A stretch of 64,000 bases of DNA from Plutella xylostella. Lineage: Eukaryota > Arthropoda > Insecta > Lepidoptera > Plutellidae. Each line of letters begins with the position of its first letter. Position 1 is the stretch's first letter. The position numbers and the translations under genes are program-made. The notes beneath the pieces are model-generated. The model searched no databases. It saw nothing but the letters and a program-made list of their open reading frames with translations, and was not told the DNA's origin. The DNA lies in assembly GCF_932276165.1 (NCBI RefSeq), contig NC_063993.1:2738001-2802000 (forward strand). Direction: 5' to 3'. This document shows positions 33,735 to 45,374 of this stretch, piece after piece.

Positions 33735-33967
33735 CACTCCCGGGCAATGAAACAGTTCCGCTCACAAAATGCCGACATCAAACAACCCCAATTTTTTTCA
33801 AAGATTTCATTAAAAATTGGAACAAAATATTATCGTTTTTAGTTGGTAATATCCTGATGCTCTGATAAATGTACTTTAATGTTGTAGAAGGCGTCATTAA
33901 GCTAGCCGTTCCGTTTAGAAGTAATTTGGTGCTTTTCTCAGTGGAACCTTTTCTTTGTCCGTGAGTG
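33735..33967. mobile_element. MITE family A, full-length diverged copy
   Basis: Left end CACTCCCGGGCAATGAAACA and GTTCCGCTCACAAAATGC; right end GTGGAACCTTTTCTTTGTCC then GTGAGTG. The interior aligns in reverse orientation to 37559-37828, sharing for example CTGATGCTCTGATAAATGTA. TA precedes the left end; the right TA appears mutated. Confidence 0.8.
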
Positions 33968-35042
33968 TTTTTTTAATTTGTTAAATTCATGGTAAATATT
34001 ACAAAATAGCAAATTTTCCATAAATGAATGCAAAATAAACTTAACTGGTATATCGACGTACCTCGTACCTAAGTACCTATAAACACCCTCATTATACCTT
34101 TGCGTGTAATAACTGTTAAAGATTCGAATCCGTTTAAAACTCGCCCAAATTGCCATTCTTTTGTTCCGTCAAAAGCCATTTACGATTAAGTTAAAAGGGA
34201 TTGAATAGGTAGGTATATAATAACTTTACTGAGTGACTCACCAAACCTTTGATGGTTTGGGCTAAGCTTATTATGCATTAGCCACGAAACATTAAAACTT
34301 TTCACTATACTTAGTGTCTACGAATTTTATAAAAGTTTTAAGTGTTTTGGCTAGATCTATTTTACAGATATGCAAATCTGAGCCATGTTTAGTTTTAAAT
34401 ATCCACCATAAAATCATAATAAGCATAATTAGAAAACTAATAATTTTATTGTTAGTAGGTATCTCAATAACTTTGGCAAGTAAAAGCACAATATAGCAGA
34501 TTGCAAGTTTTCGTCAATTAATTTAAGCAAAATAATCCTTAAAAACTAATATTTACAATATCAGCCAAACAACTGAGCTGTTTATCGGCTGGTAATACTC
34601 CCATTTATGTTACACTAAACAAGTACCTACTTAAGTTATAAATACATGCATATTATAGCAACTTATGTATAGTGATTGTGGATAGCGATATTGTATTCTT
34701 ATGCAATTAATTATAACGGCAACGAAGCTTTATCCAGCTATACCTATACAGAGCTGCTGTATACAATAAAATCGCGTTGAAAATTCAACGGTCAAATACC
34801 TACTTTGTTTCGAGCTGTTACTCGCAATAATTAAAATTTTATACTTGCTTTTAAAGCGAAAGGGTTGTCACGGCGCCATTATTGTTTCTGCCAAATAAAA
34901 GCGACTGTTAAGTTTTCAGTTAAAAGGTGGATAATTCAATTTTGACAACTCAACACGGTCAAAATGAGATGTGTTATAAGTTTGAAACCGTACAATGCCT
35001 TCAAAGATCTTTGTGTAGATATATCACCTGTCCGATACCTAT
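33968..35042. other. AT-rich non-coding stretch
   Basis: No gene or repeat recognised; open frames at 34292-34496 overlap on both strands and are chance-like. Confidence 0.4.
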
Positions 35043-35112
35043 ATTACAGGCTCTGCCTAGTTTGAGGTCAGAGGGCCATGTGTGAGATGTCCCCACATAT
35101 TATTATTATGAT
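35043..35112 (+). mobile_element. LINE 3'-end fragment with (ATT)n tail
   Basis: CAGGCTCTGCCTAGTTTGAG, GTGTGAGATGTCCCCACATA and a TATTATTAT tail resemble the 3' end of a common lepidopteran LINE known to me from its GAGATGTCCCC ending. No coding part is present. Confidence 0.45.
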
Positions 35113-36118
35113 CAAAAAGACAACTAATTAGGTACGATTACCCATGGTTGCGAGTCTTCGTAAATGTACCGTAACATTAAAAACAACATTTGACTTCATT
35201 AGCAGAGCTCCGTACGAGCGTTGTAAGCATTTTCTGAATAATTGCATTGCTTGCATAAATTTAGCTTTACACACGTAATTGCCTTAATTACTTAGTTTGA
35301 TTAAATCATTTCTTTTGCGGTCTTTTTGAATATGTTGTTATAACAATAAGAAAGTTAATAATACATATATTATATTGTGATTTGATTATTGTACCCAAAA
35401 TATACCAAATATTCCTAATAAAGGAGGAGATAATCAATCGATTTCAATTATAATCAATAATGCATTTGATCTATGCTATTAGTTAATTTTATTTATACGT
35501 ACCACAAATGGCGGAAGGCTTAAAAATATAACATTCTTATATTTATAAATACGGTTGTAACTTTACCTAAAGATACTTCCGTTCTCGGATATATTTGCTT
35601 AGTACCGATCCCATAAGGAAAAGTAGCTTCAATTTATAGATATATATGAATAGAAATTCTTTGACTAATATCTTCTTTACCCTGCGTCTTTTTCCTCTTG
35701 GGAAATCTGACGGCGTTTCCACATAAAATTAACCAAACTGTTTCCTTTTGCTTTAACATGAATTGTGTATTGCTATTATAAGACACGAAGAGAGATATAA
35801 TTGGAATTACATTCCATGGTTTGGTTTTTTGTTCAAATAGGTACGTTATTTAACTTTTGTGAATGAAGTAGGTTACATATCAGTTCTCATTGTACATATT
35901 TTATGGTGGTTTTATAGCTCCACCAATTTCTTCATAGTAGTATAATTATGTTGACTACCCTAAAATACTTGTAATTAATACGATATACCTACGATCCGAC
36001 GACACGACGACACCCAGGATTCCCTTACATCCGACGGAAACCACAGGAAATTTATGAAGTGCCATGATATATGAATAATTATCCGTTGTGTTACAAGTAG
36101 CGTTAAGTACATTCATTT
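35113..36118. other. AT-rich non-coding stretch
   Basis: Nothing recognised. It contains a small direct motif CCGACGACACGACGACACCC at 35996. Confidence 0.35.
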
Positions 36119-36165
36119 TCATAAGTAGCTATACATTTTCTTACGTTGTCAAATTCACACTCGTC
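36119..36165. mobile_element. MITE family C, terminal fragment
   Basis: CATAAGTAGCTATACATTTT followed by TTGTCAAATTCAC matches the left end of the MITE at 43767-43908 (CATAAGTAGCTATACACTTT, TTGTCAAACTCAC). Confidence 0.6.
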
Positions 36166-37194
36166 TATTAGTTAATTCCTACGTTTAGACGGTTTTTATT
36201 AGAGGCATAATTCGGCTGGGCCATTTTAAAACATAGTAAGAACCATGAGACAAAATGTTCAGGAGAGCCAAAAAACGTTTTTGTCCCTTCATTTCAATGC
36301 CCTGGTAAAACTATGATACTTTTATTTTCTTTTACATTATTTATTGCTTAAACCAAAGTATCTTGTATAGCACCTAATTTCAATATTTTGTCACCCTTCA
36401 CTTAGGGTAAATGCAATATTAATAGGCAATAACGTAATAATGTGTTCAAAGAAAGATACATGAGTACTTATGTGATGGTTCAAATAGTATTCAACGCTTT
36501 CAGTGCCGTTTGTAAAATGAACACATTAAATAAAAATGGAGTTAGCGTGACTCAGAAATAAAGTTTAATCATAACAAAAAATATTTGAAGACAGGCTAAT
36601 GGCGGTCGTAAAGTAATCTAAAAGATTGTCTTTTGATAAAAGTCAAACACAAATATGATTTCATTCATTCATAATGATATTATCATGTAACTGGTTGCAT
36701 CTTAAGAAGTAGATTACAATAATATACATATATAGTTTTTGGGTTCGAGATAAGCGAGACAGTGCGTTTAGGTACTTACCTTTTTGTGTTCTAATACCAA
36801 TGGTTTTTAATCAGTTATCATAAATTCAACAATTTACCTAAAGAAAATGAAAATAAACATGTTTAAAATACAATAAAACATCAAAGAACATCGTATAACC
36901 AAGAAAAGCAATCTTTCGTGTGATAAAATTTTTACACAGCCATTTGTTTTCAAGCAGGCAAGGTTAATGTGCTCGCTTTGAAGATAGCAATTGGAAGTGC
37001 TGGTTGTTATATAATTTTCCGTACCTGCTAAGTACGTGAATGTTTTTGATATTTGCTTGCCGGTTTCAGAATTATTTACACGTAGGAATTTATAGGAGGA
37101 AAATACCCATTCGAAGTTATTCTGAAAAGTTTATATACTTTTATACATAATGAGCCAAACGCTTTTTGTTTTACATTTGGTACTTAAGCCATAG
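36166..37194. other. AT-rich non-coding stretch
   Basis: No gene or recognised element. Confidence 0.4.
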
Positions 37195-37315
37195 GTCACC
37201 AGCCGTATTTTTGAATTAGTACAATGCACTTTATTTACACACACCTAGAATCTAGATGTCCTCGTGACGATTTCCTTCACCGTAGAAGAAAGTATTTTTT
37301 TAACACAGCATTAAT
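37195..37315 (-). mobile_element. SINE family E, 5'-truncated fragment
   Basis: Shares GTACAATGCACTT, AGAATCTAGATGT and TTCC.TCACCGTA with 38695-38808 of the fuller element. The tRNA-like head is absent. Minus-strand orientation is inferred from that copy. Confidence 0.6.
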
Positions 37316-37558
37316 GTTTATTTTCACATAAAATCACAACCATAACATCCGGCCATTGGTTGCTAAGACTATTGACGCACAAATCGGATCCGACGATAGA
37401 AAGTGGCTTAAGGCAACCCCTATTATTGTGTTAATGCCGAGCCCCATGGCAACAAGGGCGAATCTGTAACGTAAACAACCTCTTAACCAAAATGTTATTC
37501 AAATCGAGTCCGCCGTTCTGATTGAGACATCCACGTTGAACTTTGCCATTAGATTATA

Positions 37559-37828
37559 CACTCACGGGCAATGAAAAGGTTCCACTGAGAAAAACACCAA
37601 ATTGCTCTTTAACGGAAAAGGCTAGCTTAATGATGCCTTCTGCAATATTGAAGTACATTTATCAGAGCATCAGGATACTAGCAACAAAAAAGGTAAGTAA
37701 TATTTTGTACAAATTTTAAAATAAATGTTTGAAAAAAAATATTTTTTATTGTTTTTTTTTTAAATAAATGTTTGAAAAAATTTCGTGTCCGCATTTTGTG
37801 AGTGGAACTATATAATTGCCCGTGAGTG
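37559..37828. mobile_element. MITE family A with TA target duplication
   Basis: Starts CACTCACGGGCAATGAAAAG and ends AATTGCCCGTGAGTG; TA at 37557-37558 and 37829-37830. The inverted ends pair over the first 14 bases and again at GTTCCACT. The core contains a local duplication of TAAATAAATGTTTGAAAAAA. TA duplication points to Tc1/mariner. Confidence 0.85.
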
Positions 37829-37830
37829 TA

Positions 37831-38637
37831 TAATAATATTGGATAATACCTATAGTGTATTTATTAAACTTTGTTAAAATAATAAGTACCTAGTGTTTTT
37901 GTATAGTTTTGCAGTACTTATTGTAGTTGTATTTATTGACACGAAAACCACCTTGAGTGTAAAACTAATTAAAACTGTATATGGATCCTGAGACTAATGC
38001 TATAATATACATATATGTAAATCATTTTATATGTAGGTACTATTTCTAATGATCTAATGAGCAGGTTTAATGGCACGTTAATTTAAAAACCTAACTATGT
38101 TACACAATGTTTTGTAAATAAAAATAAATAAATTGAAATATTTGTTTAATACCGAAGCTTTAATCAGTTTTTTTTTTTCATTTTAATAGTTTGAACGCCA
38201 ACTTGATTTAATAAACGAACGATTTTGTTGCTCTACTTAAGACAATGCTTTATCAAGGTTCATGGAAGCTAAGATTAACAGGACAGGGTTTCCGCTAAAT
38301 TTGGTTGTCAATTCGTCCCTTCTTACCTTTGAAATCCGCTTTGTGAATATTCATCCAAGACGCTTAAATGGTTGTTATTAATGAAGTGACATATTTTTAT
38401 ATTAAATTGTCTAGAAAGATGCATTTTCAAACTTTCGGGTGCCATCAGTTTCTGAACCTAATTATCATATTTTATTATTAAAACATAGTTAAGATTCAAT
38501 TTGCCAACTGCATCATGGTACTAGAGCGTGTTGATATCTGTAAGGTTACATGGGCTACAGCGTAAACGACTAAACGTATGCCTCATCGTAGTATTTTCTA
38601 CTAATGTATTTGCACTCACGACTGTAATCACGACTGT
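37831..38637. other. AT-rich non-coding stretch
   Basis: No gene recognised. Confidence 0.4.
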
Positions 38638-38940
38638 AGTCAGAGGTGGCTCACAAGCGAGCCACCCACTTTTCGCAGCACATTTGTACTCACGTTATAG
38701 GTTGCGAACCATATACCCGTTTTGGAATAAGTACAATGCACTTAGGATACATATCAAGAATCTAGATGTGCAAGTTTTCTCACGATGTTTTCCATCACCG
38801 TAATAGCACGTGGTATTATTGTACTTAAACTCCTTAATTGACAATATAATTGAAAGAATTCATTGGTACAGGCCAGGATTCGAACCCACGACCTCTCGAT
38901 TGAGAGAACGAGGCCTTATCCATTACGCCACCACCGCACT
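38638..38940 (-). mobile_element. tRNA-headed SINE, family E
   Basis: On the minus strand the head begins at about 38938 with GTGGTGGCGTAATGGATAAG (A-box region). After a spacer comes a perfect B box GGTTCGAATCC. The body runs through ACGGTGATGGAAAACATCGT to about 38638. It differs in sequence from family A, so two tRNA-derived families coexist here. A truncated relative is at 37195-37315. Confidence 0.75.
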
Positions 38941-38954
38941 ATTATATTATATTC

Positions 38955-39062
38955 TCTACTTTCGTAGCATAAGACTACGGCGACGGCGTAGCGCTACGCA
39001 ACGTCGGACTATTTTGCTAGTATATCATGAGGCAACAGCGTAGCGCTACGCCAAACCGTAGA
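38955..39062. repeat. GTAGCGCTACG-rich palindromic repeat
   Basis: It contains GGCGTAGCGCTACGC at 38976 and AGCGTAGCGCTACGCC at 39037, each a near-perfect palindrome, separated by about 60 bases. The vocabulary matches 19269-19352. Confidence 0.55.
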
Positions 39063-41734
39063 ATGTTGCTACAGGATATCGATTAAAATCATTCGCAATA
39101 ACAAAGATCTTAATCAGTCATAATTGCCAAACTGCACTATTTATGCTAGTTGCTATTTAAAAAAGAACTAGGTAGGTACTTAGTATGGTTTGAAACACCG
39201 CCAGTTATAGCAGAAAGGGGCGTGGAATGCCAAAAATGCATTAATCGATCGATAGCCATCATCTGGGGCCAATGACCTTTACGAATGCACTGCCAACATT
39301 CAGACACGATAAATGTGTGCTCTAGAAGCCTCTTACTGCTAACTGCGGCTAAGCCACAATGGTTGCTATGCATTTCCAAATGTTTTAAGGAGAGCTATTA
39401 GTTATTAAACTTTAGACAGTTCCGGAAAAAAAAAACTTGGTAAGCTAGGTTTATATGTTTAATATTATGTTTAAAGAGAGTATATTTAGAGAAATGTAAC
39501 TTTTCTCCTCAGCTTATCGCACTTCTTACAGTATAAACTCTCGTATACCAAAGATATCTAGATGATTTTTAAGGAACTCAGTTATTTCAGTATACCGGTT
39601 AAGAATAGCAGAAACCATATTTCATTTACACGACTGTGTTAGTCTATCGTCGTCTTAACTCTCACAGTTTATAGTTCTCTCCTTTAAGTCAAGACCATAA
39701 AATGGATGAAATTGGTCTCTTTGAAAGTGCTGAATTAATGGTGCCAGTTTAATATATATATATACAGTACAGTATACAAAATATATTAGTTTATATATAA
39801 ATGCTTGCATATTCTCAGGGAATGACCCAAAAACCGGTTAATAACGACATCTTCAACTATTGTTTTCTTTCCATTCGAATAGTAAGTAAATGTAGACCCC
39901 AAATGATGTTCTTTGAAGAAAGAGAAGGCACTTTAAGGTTTAGTAAAACTCGCTTAATATTGAAGATATTTCCTACTTACAGAAGATATTGTTTTTTAAT
40001 GAGTAAATTCTTATGAAACTTCAATATATTGTACATAATCAGCAATTTACATATTTAAGCTCTGTACATCTAGTACAGGTTTGATAGTTTGTCCAAAACT
40101 ATAAATATTTTGTTGTCTCGCATACAAAGTGGCGCCTCTAGCGGAAACTATGATGCACCTTTTGACAGATATCGAATGCAAATAACAGGAGAAAATGTGA
40201 ACTTTTTTCCTTTTCGTAAATTGCAAAACCCGTACTAGATGCTCTGGACTCGATAGTATGCTCCATTTCAAAGTTGGCCTCATTAAAAGTTGTTCAGTAC
40301 GCTTTCTCGCCGTCACACGCTATAGAGCATCTACGTATATTTTGAAAACTATCATGTTACAAAATATTACAACTGACTGCTCATTTATTCAAGGTACAGT
40401 CTACTTGGTAAATAATATGTGTCCACTTATGTACCTACCTTGTCAACACCAAACATCATAAACGGCCAAAGCAGTAAGTGACTGAATTTATACGTTGACG
40501 AGGTAAAAAGTACACGTTATTAAGTAGTCGACTGTACTACAATATTCCTCGAGTAGTCATCCATCTTGCGCAGACCACAAGCGGAAATGGCTGGCTGATG
40601 TTCGCGAGCAATAAATTAACTATTGGATAACCACAAGACACTTCAGTTGTAGGCTGAACTCACTTCTGTGAGGAAACTCGGTTGTTAATACCGCGGATCT
40701 TAAGACTTGAGAGCTTAAGACCTTCATTGCTGTGCTTTTTTATTCAATAGCTATATAATTTATATTTGTATACTTTCAAAAATCGTTCGATTGTTGTTGT
40801 ATCTGTAAACAAGACTGAAGTCAATTTTTATTTTGATGTACATTATGTTCATTATTTAAATTTTAATAAGTACCTATGCTCATATAAATATATAATAATA
40901 ATGTTCATTAAGATACATACTCAAATGAGAAACAGAGCTTTATTCAATAAGTCCGCCCGTTCCGTTTACTTATTCTTGTATAGATTTCCTTTAAAGGTGA
41001 AAAATATTTAGTATATTATTATTCTCTTGTATACTCGTAGCATTATAATAGGGACTGAGCCTATTTCCTTCTTCGAGGCTCTGTTATTGCAGTATTTTTT
41101 TAAATCGGCTGATATTCTTGACTTTTCTTCAAATGTTTTCTTTTTATGCGCTAAGCGTCCACGACTGTAACTTTAGGTCCTTTTTATTTTATCCCGGAAA
41201 GTTACCTCCTTTTTATTATATCCCGAGCCAGTGTGTTGAACGTTTCACTAAATAACCTAAGGTATAATACACTGTTGCTTTGTATTGTACGAGAATACTT
41301 GAAGAAAACTTCATTGATCCATTTGGCTACCATTCTGTACCCGAAGAACCTACTCCGAGTACCATTATATTTAATTAAAAGATCCGTTCTTGGTTTAGTA
41401 CCTTAGTAATACGTTTTTTTTTACTGAAGATTGAATATTTTCCGTTATTTTATCGCAAAGTTGATCCCTTTAATCCATGTAGACGCCCGTGTTCCAAATA
41501 CGATCCAAAATGGCTTGGCTAGGTGAAACCAGAGCTATAAAGGTTAAAGGTCATAAAATTTGCAGTACCTACCTTTTAAACTTTTTTATTTATCATCCAT
41601 CATGAATCATAAATACATTTTCAGATCGTAAACCAAGTTACTGACCTAGATTGTTACTCACCAAACCCACCTTTTGTAAACGATTTTCATAGTCTATAAT
41701 GACATGTAAGCGTATTGAAAAACTGCTGAAAAGC
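39063..41734. other. Non-coding; weak inverted repeat at 40064-40246
   Basis: No gene recognised. TACATCTAGTACAGGTTT at 40065 pairs imperfectly with AACCCGTACTAGATGCTC at 40228, probably an old MITE. Two TATA microsatellite-like runs lie near 39750. Confidence 0.35.
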
Positions 41735-41742
41735 TTAAAATT

Positions 41743-42509
41743 GGTTCTACCTTTTTTGGCATAAGATTTTTTTGCCTAATCTCGTATTGCATAGTAACGT
41801 TTGGTCAAAGTCTCGTTACGCCGAAAATCGTATGGCATAAATCTCGTTTAGTAAAAAGTTATTTCGCATAACATTGTTTAGCCTAATAATGGTATGGCCA
41901 AATCTTGAATAGCCTAATAATGCTATGGCATAGGTTTATTAGGTTTATACAAAGTAATAATATTCGTTTGGCTTTAACTTTGACGGAGCGTCTCCCTACA
42001 TAGCGCAAACTGGTGCCTTGTATTGTTTCCGCTGTTTGGAAAACGCTCCGCTCCGCTTCGCTGCGCTCCGCTTTGGTTTTGATGAACATGTGCACCTAAC
42101 ACGCTCCTCCTCGCTTTGCTCGTCGTCGCACCTATTTTTAGGTTTCGATCTCATGGGGTTTGTAATAATTATATTGGTCGTTAACTTTCGATTTTTTGAT
42201 CATACAATATCGTGATTTTCGGGATGTAGGAGAAAAATACCACAATTTGTACATTTACTACATACTTAATATATTATTTATTAAGATAACATTAAGAGAA
42301 ACAAGATTATACGTAGGTATAGACGAACATAAATTTGAGCAAACGAAACTTAGGTGTTTAAAGATTGTGCCTAAAGAGTTTTAGACGAAACGAGCCTTAT
42401 GCCACATAAGTCTTGGCAAAGTGATGGTTCGGCCAAAAAAGTTTAGACCATACGAGTTATGCGAAATGAGTTTTGGTCAATAAAGATTATGCCAGATGAG
42501 CGGAACCCC
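41743..42509. mobile_element. Non-autonomous hAT-like element with 8-bp TSD and subterminal repeat arrays
   Basis: TTAAAATT at 41735-41742 and 42510-42517 is a perfect 8-base flanking repeat, the size expected for hAT. The ends are short (GGTTCTAC / complement of CGGAACCCC) but continue into inverted arrays of imperfect units of about 20 bases. These vary around CTCGTATGGCATAA, at 41755-41940 and inverted at 42375-42495. The centre holds a GC-rich run at 42040-42115 (CTCCGCTCCGCTTCGCTGCG). No transposase frame is present. Confidence 0.75.
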
Positions 42510-42691
42510 TTAAAATTAAATAACACAACAGTAGTATAGTTATTACCAAAAAGTTGAGCAGTATGTAGCCGCTACCTCGTACTCGCCGCTAGTTAGCGCA
42601 AATTGAATTAAGCCGTCCGGCCGGACAATAACTCCACATTATACGGAATCGACCTGAACCAACTTCGGCCTTAAAAAAACAGCTAACTTAC

Positions 42692-42890
42692 CGGAAACTA
42701 TTTTTGTGATTGCAGTCCTGCAGCCACGACTTCTCACGAACGTGTTCAAAACTCACTTAGGCGCACGCAACACTAACCACACAGTAAAAAGGTGACGGTA
42801 GGGAAAAATCACAAGCACTTAAAATAGTCAGGTCTGGTCCACTGCATGTGCGCTCCACGCTGGGTTCACTTCACTACACTTTTCCACTGG
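42692..42890 (-). other. Gene 1 exon 1 (5' UTR)
   Basis: The minus strand ends in TAGTTTCCG|GTAAGTTAGC, a consensus donor with the exon's last base at 42692. Upstream sequence is 5' UTR-like with no long frame. The transcription start is not certain; initiator-like GCAGTGG at about 42845 and CCAGTGG at about 42888 are candidates. It would splice to the exon at 11290-11076. Confidence 0.5.
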
Positions 42891-43030
42891 TTCAGCTGAA
42901 ACGGGGCGGGACGGGACGTGCGGCCGTGACGGCGCCGCAGTCTCAACTGGCCAGGGAGCCTCCACCGCGCCGGTCTGAAAACCCTGCCCCGCGCCCCCGC
43001 ACCTCGCGCCACGGGCAAATAGAAATTAAG
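42891..43030 (-). promoter_or_regulatory. GC-rich promoter region of gene 1
   Basis: The strongest CpG- and GC-rich island of this part of the window, with GGGGCGGGACGGGACG-type words on the plus strand and several GCGCC elements. It has no TATA box at a useful distance. It immediately precedes the 5' UTR exon on the minus strand. Open frames on both strands here are by-products of GC content. Confidence 0.5.
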
Positions 43031-43549
43031 TATGCGCTGTAAGGATTGTACGTGAGAGAAAAAACGGATCTGGATGCCTCCAGGCTCCTGGGTATGTTAG
43101 TTTTTGAATATCGAAAGCCGTTTTTAATACCGCGAAACGATGGTGGCTTTGTGGCGAGGGTGGGGTGTGCGGGTATGCATATGAGCGGGATTTCTTTCCA
43201 GTCAATAAAACGGTCGGTGCGTAGCTCCGAGGTACGCTCTCTCTTGCGTAACATGAGTTCGCACCTGCCTCTGTAGCTTTGTAACTGAATTAGTCCTTTA
43301 TAACCCGTGCTGGAAAATGTTGATGTTATAAGTTTGATATTCTGTACAGTGTACTGTGAATCTCAAGCACAAATAGACCGCATAGAATGCGGCATTTTAT
43401 AGAATGGATAAGTCTGTCTGTCCGCTATCTAAATATTTTATAGGTAACGATTTTGAAAACTGATTAGTTTATGTTTCACGGCACGAAGAACAGTTCTCAG
43501 CTGAAAGAGATATTCTCGAGGTTCCTTTGAGAATCTTAACTAAAATAAC
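43031..43549. other. Promoter-distal flank, non-coding
   Basis: Moderate GC content up to about 43260, then AT-rich. No gene motif in the open frames. Confidence 0.35.
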
Positions 43550-43660
43550 CCACCGACCGACCCTGCGATGTCTGACTCACTAGACCAGCGACCTTGACAG
43601 CCGGTAGTGGCTGGATGAGGAAGGCCGAGGACAGATTATTGTGGCGCTCCATGGTAGAGA
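43550..43660 (+). pseudogene. RTE LINE 3'-coding fragment
   Basis: The DNA encodes a degenerate version of the C-terminus of the RTE protein at 7892: GSGWMRKAEDR.LWRS is readable from GGTAGTGGCTGGATGAGGAA onward, preceded by a frameshifted counterpart of WTDDLRRVA. It ends before the usual AGCAGTGG terminus. Confidence 0.8.
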
Positions 43661-43766
43661 CAATGGTTTGCTAGTTATGCATCCTTGCATTATGCATAAA
43701 CGCAAGAATTACGTACGACTCGGGGGTCAATCTGAAGGAATTAAGACTTTTTGAACAATATAGGTA

Positions 43767-43908
43767 CAGTCAGCTGCATAAGTAGCTATACACTTTTGAA
43801 CCTTGTCAAACTCACTAACTGCCTATTCATTCATTCAAACACTGATGTTTTAATTCGTAGGTAGTTTGACAACGTACAAAAGTGTATAGCTACTTATGCA
43901 GCTTACTG
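43767..43908. mobile_element. MITE family C with TA target duplication
   Basis: Left end CAGTCAGCTGCATAAGTAGC and the right end pair over about 32 bases, through CTATACACTTTTG, with one or two mismatches. TA at 43765-43766 and 43909-43910. A one-ended relative is at 36119-36165. Tc1/mariner-type. Confidence 0.85.
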
Positions 43909-43910
43909 TA

Positions 43911-45374
43911 TCTACGCAAAAAACTTTGGTGGTCAGTTGGTCATGTTACTTTTTACCAAAGGTATAAAAAGTCGTAAAAAAATAGTTGTTTAGTAGTTGG
44001 TATTTAAACGAAAAAAATAAAATATACAGGGTGTTTCAAAAGCGGTAAGGGGGTGACTTAGGTGGTCAATCTGAACCTGAGTCCGCCCCTTTTAGCTTAG
44101 TACCTATACCATATTTGCAGCATCCTGTATATGGTAAAATATATTCTAAGTGTTGCTTTCATCGCGGGACTAATCAGTAATACCAAACAATTCGTTTCAT
44201 TTAGTACGACTGGGTTCCCGTTCCATTCAGAGCGAGTAGAGCGACTGAATTTAACCCCAAATACAATGAGAGAATACGTTGTTTTTGATCATAAAAGTAA
44301 GTGCTTTACTATTGAATTAAAGTGATTGAAAATTTTGGACGAATTAATTTGTGTACACTAACTTGTTTCAATTTCTGCTGATTAAAATTTGAACGTGCTT
44401 TAACATTGTAATTTAAATCATAGATTAATTTAATTCAGCTACATTAACATCGAAGAATGGTTTGTTTATGTTGTTTGAAATACAAATAAATCGTTTCGTT
44501 ATTTTGGGCCTTTTATTTTGGATGGGAGAGAATACCATCATAACTTTGTTACATAACGATATAACTAGTCAGTGAACAGCTTTACCGCTATTGAGGTCAC
44601 GTTATTATTTTACTACTCAATTGAGTAATTATTTACTTGCCGTTAAAAAAACAGCTCTCATGTAGCACCAATTAATTAAGTTATAAGTATACTTACCTGC
44701 GTGCTTAAACGAAGTATATATTTAAGTATATATTTAAGGCACTGTGAGAGTGAGAAGTTTATATACAATGTGACCGAAAACTGACCAATCGATTACACAC
44801 GTAGATACTTCTTCTTCTTCTATCGTGTAAATGCACTAAGCTAACTTCCTCCAGTTTATGCTTAGTACTTTCGGTTTGCAGCAGCCACGTAGATACTAAG
44901 AACATATTATTATATTATTTAAATGTTACAAACTTGTAAGTATGTACAAAATTGTACATACTTAATGTACAATTTAAAATTACCAGGGAAGGGGAGAACT
45001 AAACCTGTAAATAAAATGTGTATGGGAGTGTTTCCAATACACTAGTGTAAATGTTATATTACCATTTCTTAATACCACCACAGAATAATACTACCACCAA
45101 TTTTACCCGAAAATTTTAAAGAAAATCACAGCCTTCATTTAAAACAGAAAGCAAGACAGCAGTTTGCACAGCAACTGGGGTAGTTTCTAAAATCTTACCC
45201 CAACTCTGATTTCACACTGCATTACGTGGCTGGCGGCGCTCCAAGGGACACCAAGATGGACGCAGATAATTCTAATGAACACGCCTAATGAGCCAATAAT
45301 TATAAACCCCATTAGTTTTCAGTAATTGCCGTACCCGTGACAATTTCATTAAGAATGTAATTAGCATTGTCACG
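43911..45374. other. AT-rich non-coding stretch
   Basis: No gene recognised. The short frame at 44131-44325 starts with a hydrophobic segment but has no splice or domain support. Confidence 0.35.

Larger units (their letters stand above)
11291..42691 (-). other. Proposed 31.4-kb first intron of gene 1
   Basis: It is bounded by the donor CCG|GTAAGT at 42692/42691 and the acceptor TTTCCAG| at 11291, both on the minus strand. This is inference: the two exons are joined because strand, splice signals, GC-rich promoter and 5' UTR character fit, and no competing exon was found between. The interval is filled with the transposons listed separately. Confidence 0.45.

Noticed and set aside
42848..43254. 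Open frames on both strands in the GC-rich island
   Set aside because: Long frames arise on opposite strands from high GC content; the segment is better explained as promoter DNA.
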